DNA of 64,000 nucleotides, from contig NW_017802491.1 in the NCBI RefSeq assembly GCF_001625305.1, positions 1,806,812-1,870,811 of the forward strand, written 5' to 3'. The stretch is from Branchiostoma belcheri (taxonomy: Eukaryota > Chordata > Leptocardii > Amphioxiformes > Branchiostomatidae). Made by a program: the position numbers and the translations under genes. The notes beneath the pieces were generated by a model. The model was given only the letters and a program-made list of their open reading frames with translations. It made no database searches and had not been told where the DNA came from. How positions within the stretch are numbered: the stretch's first letter is position 1; each line of letters opens with the position of its first letter. Below, piece after piece: positions 1-13,500 of the stretch.

Positions 1-1334
1 ACCTTTACTTCCGACAATAAAACGTCCGGAAATGCCTGCATTTGAGTTTGACTTTTGGGAGGTCTCTGGGACTATGGGCCTGAAAAGTAAATGCAGTTGC
101 TTGTTTCCTTCAAAACCAAACTGACAGGGAACTGTCAAAGAATGTACCTTACATTTTGACCAGTGCAAAATGTGATCTTTGGCGCGTCAGTGAATATGTC
201 GTCATTGATAAAAGGACGATGTCTTCATAATTTCGTCTACTGCATAAACCATGGGGCTGTAGGTTGAATAGGTACATGGTGTCAAATGAAGATTTTGTTG
301 TAACGTCAGCTGCCATGACCCTTGACACGACCTGGATATAAATAGATTATCTGACAGAACCTTGAAACAACACCAATACGGAAATGAGACCCAAGTCCAG
401 CTGCAACACCAAACGTTGCTATTGTTTACTTTTAGATTATTTGTTTACAAACATGTTAAAACACCAGCTGTTTGGTATCATTTTCCGAATATGGCTATGG
501 ATGTAGAAGACTCCATTGGCATTACACGGCCTTGAGGTCTATGGGCATTAGATGAAGTAAAGGTCAATGACTTCCGGGTGCGAACATGTATGGTCAAACT
601 GTGAAGACATACCATGCGCTGCCCCCTCCACTTGTGGTGTCCGTGTTACGCCATTAAAATACCCGAAGGCCTTCGCGTCTCCTGCTGATGACATTCTAGA
701 CCGCGGTATGTAACCCCGGGATGGGAGGAAGGATACCGACCTGCACTGTGCACCGATTAGTGTGAATCTCAGAAGGGGCAAGGGTGTTCAGAAGGGATAA
801 AGGGTGTTGAGACAGGATAAAATGTGTTTTCCTTGAATCGTGCAGGTTGGTCACACAGAATATGCCCAGACACATACTGCAACCATATGTAATTTGTACT
901 ATGCAGGTGTCTGACCTTGTGTACTGGTCAACAGGTCAACTGTCACACTGACGAAGATACGAAATATTCGATTCAAGTATATCGTAAATCCCGACCAGTG
1001 CCGTACGTGGTTGCAACTATGTTAAACGTAGATGTTACCACGTGCTGCACTGGGATTTTGAAAAATGGCATAGGAGAATCACAACTCAATGGGGATCCTA
1101 GCGACCGTCTTCATATTTGCAGAGGACTGTCACTGCAAGAGCTGAATCATCTGATATTTTAACAACCAAGTTCAAATAAGGACGAGGTCTTTTTCACAAG
1201 TAGAATCTTTCAGTTGTGAACTGCTTAATGACCAAGATGTGTGCTAGATGTTAAACTATGTTACAGAAATAAATATCGATCTACATAGAACAGGTATTTG
1301 AACAATCATTGACAATGTCGACTCTGACTTGCAG
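1..1334. other. Leading non-coding stretch (intron)
   Basis: No convincing exon seen. The first Ig exon at 1335 lacks its N-terminal half (strands A and B with the first Cys), so that half must lie in an exon upstream of the window or in one I failed to recognise here. The short open frames on both strands have no domain-like sequence and no phase-compatible splice pair. Confidence 0.5.
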
Positions 1335-1532
1335 GTACCCCTGAACCAGAAGTGTCATGGTACGTAAACGGAAAGGAGGTGGCTTCCACAGACAATACTA
1401 AAATCTCGCGAGAAGAAGGCGGGCGCGTGAGTCTCGTGCTGACGTCAGTGACCGATGATGGCGGGAACATCGCATGCACCGCAAGGAACTCTGGGGGCAC
1501 GGCCTCCAGCACTGCCAAGCTCGTTGTTAGAG
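1335..1532 (+). CDS. Ig I-set domain, C-terminal part (exon)
   Basis: Acceptor after cttgcag and donor GTACA, phase 1 on both sides. About 66 residues begin in the B-C loop (TPEPEVSWYVNGKEV) and run to the G strand (AKLVVRG). The C-strand Trp, the D-x-G motif and the F-strand Cys (NIACTARNSGG) are present. The N-terminal third of the fold is missing and must be in an upstream exon, so this Ig domain is split by an intron, as is the later one at 5939-6402. Confidence 0.85.
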
Positions 1533-4500
1533 GTACACTTTGTTTTGAAACTTCTAATACATCCTAGAAATGTCATTGACATTGAAACATACAAGGCCTT
1601 GTATTCTTGAGGAAGCACTTACTTTCTTGTGGTGTGTACTACATGTACAGATGTCCGAGTATTGGGGGGAGGGGGTGGTTGTCTTTGTGATGTCTTTTTC
1701 TGGCAACCACGTCATTGCAAGCAACTGGGTTGATTTTTTATGTAAAGAATTTGAAATGTACATAACCGTTTTTGCTTTACTCTTTCTCTCCCATCAGAAC
1801 CCCCTGACTTCGTCCAGAGACTGAAGAGCCAGCGGGTGAAGGAAGGGTCCCGTGTGGAAATGGTGGTGAGGTTCAAGGGCACGCCCATGCCCAAGATCCG
1901 GTGGTACCGAGAGAGGGCGGAGCTTCAGAGCACAGAGGACTTCAGGATCGTGACGGAAGGCGACACGAGCCGGCTCGTCATCGAGGAGGTTTATGAGGAC
2001 GACTCCGGGAAGTTCAGCGCGACGGCAACCAACGTGGTGGGGAGGGTCATCTCTGCTGCCCACCTCATGGTCACAGGTATGATTATTCGTGTGTACGTGG
2101 ATAAAGAAAATTTTAGTATACTGTATATTTAGTATACTTTAGAAACAAGTTCTTAATAACGTTGTATTTCTATGTTACTTGTACTTGCAATTAGCCTTCT
2201 GGCATGTATTTGCAAAAAATTAACCTCTTATATTTTCCCCATAACTGCATGACTATACAACAAAAGCTGCACAATGGCGTTTTGACACTAGCCTCGGCAC
2301 CATCCTGGTTAGCTTACGTCCATTGCCTCAGTCGGTATACAGTGTATACGATTCCTCAACTTACCATGCAACATTGTTAAAAGATAACCGTGTCTTGTTC
2401 TCAACTTTTCCTTAGATACGACCCCACCTGCGACTCCAACAGGACGTCTGAGTACTCCCGGCAAGCTGACACCCGGAGCCTCCCCGGGACTCGCGCCTTC
2501 CCCCGCCGGAGCCGCGGCCGCTCCCGTGACTCCCATGACAGGAGCACCCGTGCCCAAGGACGCGGCGGTCGTCAAGCCTCTCGCTGTCAAACCTGCAGAA
2601 GAACCAGCTCCTGTCGCAGTGAAAGCAGGAGAAAAAAGACCTGCAGAAGTTAAGGCCGGAGAAATACCAGCTGCCAAGAAGGTGGCATCAAAGGAGGATG
2701 AACAGAAGCCTGTTCCAATGGAAGTGGACCAAGCGGCCGGGAAAGCCGCGGGGGAAGCCGGGATACCTAGGGTTGCTGGAGACGGCCAAGAGGAAGTCAG
2801 GCCAGCCGCGGAGGGTACAGATAAAGAAGCTAAAGGTAGGAATTTTCTCTTCTCTTAGTAAAACACTGTGAGTTCCTGCTTGATTTTTGTAAGCTACTGC
2901 GTGTCATTATGTACCACTAGTCTATATTAAATAGATGCATCGTACATATACAGTACCATAGAGCAAAATTCTTAAGTTAGTCACTTCCAACATCAGTATT
3001 CCGTCAAGTAGCCAACCAGTCTACAGTTTGAAGTATTCTAGTTGGAAGTACAACAGTGTACAGTGAGGCAGTGTAAATTAAGGAAGTCACTGATCATTTC
3101 TGGATAAACCACGGCACATACCTCCCAACGCAGAGCCTTCTCGTTGGCCAGCGCTATTAAGTACCAGATATCTCCACTCCATCCTTGACAGTTGGCTTCC
3201 AATTGTGATTGCGACCTTATTTTCAATGTCATGTGCATATATGCTGTCCCGTTATGTTGCTTCAGCACATTATCTTACGATGTGTATAACCCATATATTG
3301 AGATAGGCTGCATAGGTAGTAGCTTTACAGGTATAACCCGCAATATTTGTTCGCACAGGTCGGCTAGGTAGTTTACCTTAGCTGCGTGTGATAGTGTGGA
3401 CGCCATATGGGTACTTTGGCTCATCGATTATCGATTTTAGACATGTCCACAAATACCTGAATATACCCTTCCAAAACTAGCATTCCCAAGTCCTCTGGGA
3501 GTAAAAGCGAGTGACGTAGCTGACACGTCAGTGACCCTAAAGTGGACCCCCGTGACGGGCGCCACGGACTACAGAGTTGCGGTGACCCCGCCCGACGGTC
3601 AGGTCGTTGACCCGGTGGGAGGACCGTCCGTCTGGGAGCGGACCGTGGCTGGGCTCCGTCCCGGGCAGGAGTACGTCTTCACCGTCACCGCCATCGGGCA
3701 GGAAGGGCAGAGCAATCCTTCTAAGCCAGTGAAAATAAGCACAGCGGGTATGGACGGTGCTTACAATACACGCTGCTTGCATCGGTGTGCTGTGGGCGTG
3801 TAGCTGAAGATGCTGCGTATTCTGCTACTAAGTTGTGATGATCTTTAGCCATTAAGATTACCCTTTGTTGTTTGTTCCTTACGTTTATGGAATCAGCCTC
3901 AGTAGTTTATTTTAGTTATGTTAGATTTGCTTCTCGCAGTCAATGGAGCTGACTCAGTCTTAACATTGTTAAGGTGCCGGAATTTATCCCACAGTATCAA
4001 AGCTGGATTCCGGTGAAGTCATGACAAAAGCTGGCTGATTGTGTCAAAATACATGTTAGTATTGTTAAGGGTGTGGCTGTTATAAATGTTTCTAGAAGCA
4101 GTAGATACCACTGCTTGGTTGCCGCTTATGCATGGTGCAGACACAAGCTGCTTGCCTGGCAAGTTTGTCTTTTTTGTGTGTGTTAAGTAGAGTACGCATA
4201 GGTGTATTTGCGATTCTTGAGATCCACATTTCAATCCGATAACATAAAATAGAGGCAAAAGCCAATTCATTCCAGGGAAGGAGACCACCATAGTCACGTT
4301 CAAGGGCCTCTATAATCAATTACCATAATTTTCAGTATAGAACTACCCCCTATGCAGGCAAGGCTAATTCGGATACGCGGGATTACAAATGAAAGTCGCT
4401 GAATGTAACAAAGGCTTCATAGTGAAAATCATAAAATTTACGGAGGTTCTTTCCTTACTGATCACTAATTCATTTAAAAGCTTGCTTTAAGATTGGGACA

Positions 4501-7500
4501 CCAGTGACGCCATCATGCCCTGAAGAAGAAAATAACTACTTGATGCATTTGATCACCCTTTAGGTGCAACTGGAAAGGCCAAGGTGATCTCTCCTCAGAC
4601 GGGGAAGAAGAAACAAGCTAGCGTGGAGGGTGGGAAACTGTCGCGGGAGGGAAGTGCCGAAGACACCGTCACATCTCCGAGTCAGCTCCGCCGGCAAGGT
4701 GATCTGGTCAGGTCTCCCAGTCAGTTACGGAGACAAGGGACCGACGACTCGGCCTCCGTGAGTTCATTCCACACGGCAACGGGTGAGGAGGTCATGTCCA
4801 TCAGCTCGTACGCCACAGCAGAAGCCGGCACCCAGGAAGGGTAAGGTCGTTGGTTCTGGCTCAGGCTTGAACAGGTCCGCTGTCGCTGTGCTATGTGTGT
4901 ACGGTCCTACCTGTGACTAACGCTTCTTGCCATGGCAAATTGGCTGATATTTAGATTTTGCACTATCTACGTACTATGTGATGTTTTGAACTTGAAGACT
5001 AGTTCTGTGCTTGAATGTGGTGCAGGTGTTTAGCGGTGGCAAATCTCTTTTTCGAATTTGAGACAGTGTTCTCCATCTCACCCCGTCTTTTAGAAAGTAT
5101 TTATGTACAATTATAGCAGTCCACGAAAAAGTACACAAACGTACGAGTACCACACAAAATGTTGTTTTTGATAAGCTAATCGATCATACATGTAATACAC
5201 TTATAGTATTGTGCAAATGTCCTGGACGTTTTCGTGTTGTTAGTGACATGTCCGGTTATAAACTTTAATGGGAAAACGCCGCGGTAGCTGAAACGAAAAT
5301 GTGTAACATCGCCGGCAAGCAACATTGCATGAGTTTTGAACTGATGAGCTTAAAGTTAAAGTATCTTCGCATGAGATTCAGAGAGGTCATAATGTATGGA
5401 GCATTCAGCTGGGGCAACTGGTGTTTGCTTGTTGCAGATCTCCTAGTGTTCAGGTTCCTCAGCCGAAGCTATTCATGTCGGGCTTGCTGTCTGGGATTCC
5501 CGGTGCCTTCTCTAGTCTACATGCTGGCCAGGCCGGTCTGCCTTTAAACCAACAACAAGCGCAGATGTATGTATGCCTGCAACAGAACTGGTGAACGCAT
5601 GGCCACTTTTGATATATCGGTTAATGTTACTCCTATGCCATGTAGTATGATGTACTATTGTGTGTTACTAACTATCTGGGTGTACTTCTGTGTCACATTC
5701 GGTTGTCTTTTTCAGTTGTTGAGTGTCTCCCAGTAGACAAAGATTTAAGCTAGGAATTAGGTTCAGTAGAGGATACTACCACACTAATCAAACGCCATTT
5801 CCATCTCTAAAATACCTTCAAATATTGTTAAGATTCTTTTCTTTTAAGCGTAACAAAGTAGAGGAAATTCGCAGGGATTCTGTTTTGTTTTAAAATACTC
5901 TTGATGGTAACTGAGCAGGTGCATTTTATAAACCAAAGGGCATCAGAGGTCTCTACAATAGAGGAAATGTCGGAAGGAGAAGAGGACGAGTTGTCGGGAG
6001 CACCGGAGTTCAACAGGGGCCTGGGGAGCTGCCAGGTGGCCAGAGGCGAGTCCGTCAGATTCGAGTGCGAAATCTCCGGATCCCCGCCTCCTACCATCAT
6101 ATGGCTCAAGGTACTTCTTGTTCTTCTTGAGGTTTCAAGATGGTGTCAGTGCCGAACGTTAAACTTGCAAAGTTCTCAGCACTGAACAATTTAAAACGTC
6201 TTGAACATCTCTGCATTTCTTTTCACACAGGACGGCAAAGAGATTGACGAAGATAACCAACACTTTGCTAAGTATGGTGACGACGGTAGTTTTGCGCTGG
6301 TCATCACTAACGTCACCGATGCCGACTCGGGTGCGTACAGTTGCCAAGCGACCAACAAGAAGGGACAGGCAACTAGTACCGCGGAACTCACCGTCAAACC
6401 ACGTGAGTTGCACAATTAACCTACTCATCCTTTATGATCCTCATTTTTCACACTCCATAATGTCTTCTTTGAGGTGCTTCTCAGGTCATAAGGCCTGAGA
6501 GTTATTGCGTCAACAGTCGTAGCAGAGCGTTAATTACTTAGTATCCACCGCTGCAATAAGTGCTTATTAACTTGCCCCTATCCAAAGAATGCTGTGGAGT
6601 TGGCTTCAGTGTTCTTGTCTTAACTATTCGTGTCCTCAATAATATATACTGTTTTAACAAACAACGTAATAAAGACGTAGGTAATGCACGACAGTTAAGC
6701 TAGTCGTGGGCTAAACTTGATTTACGCAATTTGTAGAAAACATTTGGTAAACGTCTTGTATGATACCACGCTTCATACATAGATTCAATTGGTGGAGAAG
6801 AAACGAGAGGTGAGAAAATCGCGCCGATATTCGCGGCGAAACTGACTGGTGCCAAGGTGGCAGAGGGAGCAGATGCCCGATTCGACTGCGTGGTCGCAGG
6901 GACACCTGGGATTGAGGTCAGGTGGTTCAAAGATGGCGTCCCTGTGGGCAATGGCGGCAATCGGCTGCTCACGTTCAGAGGGGACGGCAGTTGCTCACTG
7001 GACGTCAAGGACGTCACCTGTGATGACGCCGGCGTGTACGAGGTGCAGGCTGCTAACATCGCGGGGACAACAAAGTGTTCGGCTCTGCTGGTTGTACAAC
7101 AACTGGAACGTAGGTCACCGTGGTGTGACGTGACGTCTCGTTTCTTGGCTGAACCCTCCCCGCGTTCCGACATTTTCTACCCTCTGTTGCTCTTACCCTT
7201 TGCGTTAGAATGTCGCTGGAGTTCCTAACATGTCGTCTTTTCCCCTGTTGTAGGTTCCCGTAGACATTGTACTTGTTCTTTATTGTCGACATTGCTGTTT
7301 TCCTCGGGTGTTCCCTGTCAACACGTATGACGCTTAGATAGCTTGTGCTTAACATCCGTTAGACATAATGGTGCATACATCTAAACGACTCCATGTAATT
7401 GTGATTATATTTTCCTTATACTTTTGGCCGGTAAATTAAGGTAAACAGACTTAATCGTTCTCCACTAAACGAAATGACGTTGCCTGGGAACATGTGCACC

Positions 7501-10500
7501 ATTTTTCGTTCAAAGATTTTCAGCTTAGTCATAGGCAACTGACGACAACGTGCTCTTCCCCACCGCTATCTTCTTTGAAACTGATGTACAGAATTGTTTA
7601 GCTGTGTCTGCTTCAATCTTGCAGTAGTCTATCGTGCCGTCTTCGATTAAAATCTTTACCACATCGGTTCGTCCCAAGGCGATGACAAATCCCACTAGCC
7701 ATCACATTGCCTCCTGAACCTTCGCATCAATAGCTACCACAGCTTATAAAACTGTTCTTTTCGGCTTGGTGTTACGTTTAGGTCGGTCCCCATAGCTGTA
7801 GTTGGCACACGACCCATCTTTTCAAAAAGAATTCGACTGCTGTTCCACCACCGTCTATCATTTTGCAGAAAAGAACTCCGTCCATACACATAAGCCGGCC
7901 TCCCAGCCCGTGTCCTTAGCCACAATACAGGAGGAGGTCAAAGTCCAAGGTCAGTGTCGTGTGGCCCTGACGGCCATGTTGCACGACGTGTATTGAGGAT
8001 GCTGCACTGTTGAACCGTTTTTGCCTCAAAGGAGTGATATTTTGGCAAGAACGTGTGTTACTTGGTGGTTGAGCGTCGTAGTAACAACCTAATGTTCCAG
8101 ATAGACAACTACATGTAAATATGATTATCTAAGTTGAACATGATGATGCATCAACACTTAATAGCCTGGAGGGTTACGTTCGTCTATGTCCTTTGTTTTT
8201 TTTAAACTCGTGCTACAAAAGTTGGTTGCACGCAGTGTGTGTGTCTTCTTTCCGTTGCAATATTGTACTTCATCTCTCATTCCACATTGCTCGTCATACT
8301 GTGATGCTGCATCGTAGAAGCATGTTCAAGAATACATGCATGTTATTGCAGTGAGTGTGAGTGTTCTGATGTATCAACGTCATATATATCCTTCTTTCCT
8401 TTAGAATATATCTAGTTGTATCTGGTTAATAATTGTAATGCAGAATATTCTAAGGTCGGATTACGTTTAGCTGTTGAGGCACCAACGCAGACGATTGATA
8501 CGTCAAGAAAACTGAATTTTCTACGGACACATTGAAGGGCTAATATTGTCGAGCATTCTCCGAACTTCCCTTAGATTTAAAGCCACCGACAGAAATCAGT
8601 GCTTCATACGTGAGTGATACAGCCATCACGGTGTCGTGGAAACCTGTTGCCGGGGCCACCGATTATAACGTCATAGTCAGTCCGGCCGACGGCGTGGTAA
8701 GAGGCTCCGACGACGGGCCGACATTTCCCGAGAGAAGAGTCGAAGGGCTTAAGAGCGGTACCGAGTACACGTTTACGGTCGTGGCCACCCGGAAAAACGG
8801 CCACGCTGTTGCCGGTGTGCCGTTGACCCAGACGACCAGAGGTTAGCGCACTTGAGGTCACCTGGGGCTGGCGCTAGCCTCATGACCTGCTCGCTCTGCA
8901 ATGAGAATGGCAGCCTTCAGTTACTGGCATCTTTCACAGCTGCTGTCTGTACGAAATCCATAAAACAAAATATGTGAAAGTAAGAGTAAGCAGTGATACA
9001 AAAATGAAGGATGCAAGTGTGTATTGTACATGAGCTCCTAGAACGTACTGTGTAAGACTTGCGACTTGTTTTTTTTTCAGCAATTCAAAATCAAGCACGT
9101 GACAATTAAGTTGTGCCTTTGGCATACCAGACTGCATCTGGGCTGCACTGGGAGGAACATCGTCTACCACAAACAGTAGACGTCATGTATGACGTCCACA
9201 TTCATGTTTACCGCATTTGGCAGGATATAAGGGTGAGAGATCTTTCTTAGTATTACGTCCTTTGATTTTTATACTCTTTCTTTCACAGAGGTTCCTACAC
9301 CCGGTGCTTTACGTTCCGAATCAGTGACAGACACCGGGTTGACGCTGGCCTGGCTGCCGACGCCCGGCGCTACAGACTACGAGGTTAGCATCAGCCCACC
9401 CGGCGGAGACGTCCACCCGCCCAGCGGAGCGACCACCGAGCCCCAGCGGGTCATCAGTGGGCTCGAACCCGGCAAAGAGTACGAAGTCACCGTCACGGCT
9501 AAGATCGGCAACAAACGCAGCGCGCAGGGCGAGTCATTTAAGGTTACGACAAAACGTGAGTACAGTCAACCCAAGATCATTTTACTCATCCTGATAGATT
9601 AAAGCAAGGACATATAGCACAATAAGTGTATGTTTCTTGTATTTTCGTAGCTCTTGGCACGCCTGCGGGATTCAGTGCCAATAAGATCACAGACAACAGC
9701 ATGTTCGTCTCGTGGACGCCTGTCAGCGGTGCAACTGACTACGAAGTCAAACTGGACCCACCGGCCGGCGAGGTGAAGCCGACGGAGAAAGGCTCGACTG
9801 TCGCCGAGCGGCAGCTGACCGGGCTGTCCGGCGGGATTGAGTACCGCATCAGCGTGGGCGCCAAGAACCAGAAGGGCGACCTGGTGTGGGCGGAGCCTTT
9901 CTCAGTCGAAACAAAAGGTGGAGAAGACATTAATATTTCAGCATCAATTTATAACATTCAGAACTATTTGCATGTACTTCCAGAAAATGTCCTTCATACT
10001 AAATTGGAACCAAACATATTACCGGAAGCTTACTGCAACTGGTTTAGATCTGACCTTCTGTTATTGCACCAAAAGTGAAGCAACATTCTGCACTTGTCTA
10101 AATCAACAGAACGACATGAGTACGGTATCTATTCGTACTTTTATACAGATCTAGTCAGCAGCTAAATAGCACATAGTCTTCAATGATTTTAATTGGTAGG
10201 CTACTTTACGAACGACGTCTAGACCGTTTGTGTAATATTCTTTTTATTTTGACAGACCTGCCCACCCCAAGCGGAACAGGCGTGTCTGGTTTAACGGATA
10301 ATGAGATGACGGTGACCTGGGCGCCTGTCCCCGGAGCCACAGACTACGTCCTCAAGGTCCAGCCGCAGGTCGGCGAGGTCCAGGTGCCACCGGAGGGGCC
10401 GGGAGAGGCCAGGCGGCACCTGACCGGACTGTTACCGGGAGTAGACTACACCATCGTGGTGGAGGCAAAGGGTGACAAGCGGAAGAGAAGCGCGCCATGC

Positions 10501-13500
10501 GCACCAATGAAAGTGAAGACTAAGGGTAGGTTTATCTTTGATAACTAGTAGTACTTGCACTTTCAGTGTTCAAAAAGTTTTATTGTCTTTTGCTTATACA
10601 ATGTGAAATCAACCCTTTTTGCATAACATGTATGTACTATGCAATGTATCTTTTTTTCCGGAACGACCGATAGGTACATTGAATAATATTATAAAGAAAC
10701 TTTAATATGCCCCTTTAAGCAAATTTTTATCAATCTTAAATTACAATAACCCCGAACCATATCTTCCACAGCAAGTCCTGAGCGCTGTGCAATGTACGCG
10801 CCTGCAGTATTAGGCATTATTGCGAAAACTAAAAGTCTTATTCTTTCCGTTATCTTGAGCAGCCCTGTGCAGCCCTTCGGACATCAAGACCAGTAGCGTG
10901 ACGGCCAGTTCAGCGACGTTAGAGTGGGAGATGGTGCCAGGCGCCACCGACTACAAAGTCCACATGGAGCCGTCGGACGGACAGGTGACCAAGCCTAAGA
11001 AAGGTGGACACCTTCCTCAGCGCGAGGTCAAGAACCTGACCCCTGGGAAGGAATACGTCTTCACCATCACCGCCGTCAGCCCTGCTGGGAACAGTGCGCC
11101 GTCTGAGGAAGTCAAGATTGGGACTCCAGGTAAGGCACGATTTGGTCAGTAGGTGGATGTCTCTTAGACTCATGCTATCAAAAGATGACCTGTGATTATC
11201 CTTGTAACTTTGCCATTAGTTATTCGTTATTATGACAGGTGTCGCTGTTTTTAGAATGTGATATTTAGTATGAAACGTTAATCGTGGTGAGTCTCATGCC
11301 ATCAAACATCATATCCTCGTCCAAAAATGCATCAGTGATTATCTCCCGTTTGGTAAACATGCAGTGGTTTTCACAAATCTGTAGAAATTGCGGGTCCGTC
11401 TGACCTAAAAGTACCAACCGTCACGGACACGGAAGCCACCCTGTCCTGGGCTCCTGTCCCCGGAGCCAAGGATTACAAACTCCGGACACAGCCAAAGCAC
11501 GGAGACGTGGCCACGCCCACGGGTGACGCAACTTCCGCTCAGAGAACAATATCCGGTTTACACCCGGGAACCATTACAGCGTGTACGTTAGCGCCGTGAC
11601 AGACCAGGGCGTCGGAGCGGAGTCCCAGCCTGCCCACATCAAGACCAAGGGTACGTCCGGAGTAACACTCCAGGCTGGGATCTTACTATCGTTTAAGCCG
11701 CGTATATATGTTTTGCTTGACAATTCTGGCTTTGACGGTGCACCAAAGTGTAGGAAATACCCGCTTAAAGCCCTCCCTTTCTGGGTGGATTGGATGGTAC
11801 TATACTGGAATGGCCAGCTTGTTATCTCCTTCAGGCATAGTTTTCTAATTTTAATCCAACTGCGTTACACTTGTAAGCGGGCATGGAGTATGCTTGTCTT
11901 CGTTATGAACTGCTAGGAGGGGAACTGATCACATTAACATGTATCTAAATATATTCGAAATTAGTGAATTCGAACTGGAAAACACAAGCATGAATCGTGG
12001 ATTGAGTCTGCAAGTACACAAACAGTGTATGGCTTTTTGTGATTTGGGTTATGGATTCAACATCCGCCTTGTTGTAGTGTGCAAACTTTCTTCGGATCGA
12101 TAACTACATGCAATGTCTATTCATGATTCCACCTCCGATTGCTTCTGTATGTATTTTTTATATGCCTTGCTATGACTATTTTCCTGTGCTTGTCCCTACT
12201 TTCGATTGGTTAAGTATATGATTGCTGAAACAGTGCTCTGCATGTACTTGCCCTGGGTCGATATCGTTCCACTCGTGATGGGAATGTGGTGATATGCGTT
12301 CCTCAGGACTCGAGATATGTACTTCACTTTATACAATTAAGGTCATGTGGTAACGGGATGCATGGCTATAGGAATGGCCAGTGCTCTTTCAATAGTACGG
12401 TCATGTCGACTTGAACCATACCTGGCTTCTGGTTGAATGCGTGGTTACCCCAGGCATGATTAAAACTGCCTCTTATCCCCTTTGTATTCGCTATTCAAGG
12501 AAGATACTAAGTGAAACACATTTAACCTTGGTACATTTATATCTACTTCCCCCCATAGCTTTGCCTTGTCCTTGCTCCCTCAATGCTTCGGAGGCGACCG
12601 ACTCGGAGTTTAAAGTGGCATGGCTTCCCGTAGAGGGAGCGGAGTACTACGTAGTAACGATAGATCCGCCCGGCGGTCAAGTGTCGGAAGTGACGGGCAA
12701 CCCGTCCACGCCGGCCCGCGTTATCAGCGGACTGGAGGCCGGGAGGGAATATCGGGTATCCGTCACGGCTACTGGCAAGAAAGGAGATAGTGCTCCCTGT
12801 GAACCATTCAGCGTGAAAACGAAAGGTTTGGTTTACTATAATGGCATTATTCTGAGCTACTACGTTTAAACTGGTACTAGCTTGATCGAAACCATGGCAC
12901 TGCCAGCAGGCCATGTACATGTAGTACCCAGGCCGCTATTGCTATCTGCTGTCCTAGCCATGCGCTACTGATGATGGCTCACGAATGAGTTCTAACAAAA
13001 GCTGCCCTCTTTTTTCTCAATATCATTCAAGAAGACGATAATAATGGCAACCTGTAAGACCTGTCCGCATACCTGTTCATGACAACTGTAGCTATATAAG
13101 TTAGGGTTTACTTCGATCTGTAAGCCCTGCTCAGTTGTGTTTTATCAGTGCACTTGAATGCTTGGTAACCTGTCGCCATCTTGGAAATCGATGCAAGTCA
13201 CTTTTCCCACAGTTCTTTGCGCCCCAGCCGGTATTTCCGCTACCGCTATCACGGCCTCAAGCTTTGAGGTGACCTGGACGCCAGTCCGGGGTGCGTCCGA
13301 GTATGAAGTGAGAATGAACCCGGATTCCGGAAAAGTCGAGGTCCCGGAGGATGGCCCTTCAGCACCAAGGAGAAGTATCACTGGGCTGAGTGCCGGAATT
13401 GAGTACCAAATCACAATCGTGGCAAAGAAGGAAAGTGGAGCCGCACAGCCAAGTGAACCGTTCATGGTGAAAACGCGAAGTATGAAAAATCATCAAGCTT

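Noticed and set aside
917..1162. 81-codon + strand frame as a coding exon
   Set aside because: No domain sequence, no fitting splice sites, ordinary intron composition.
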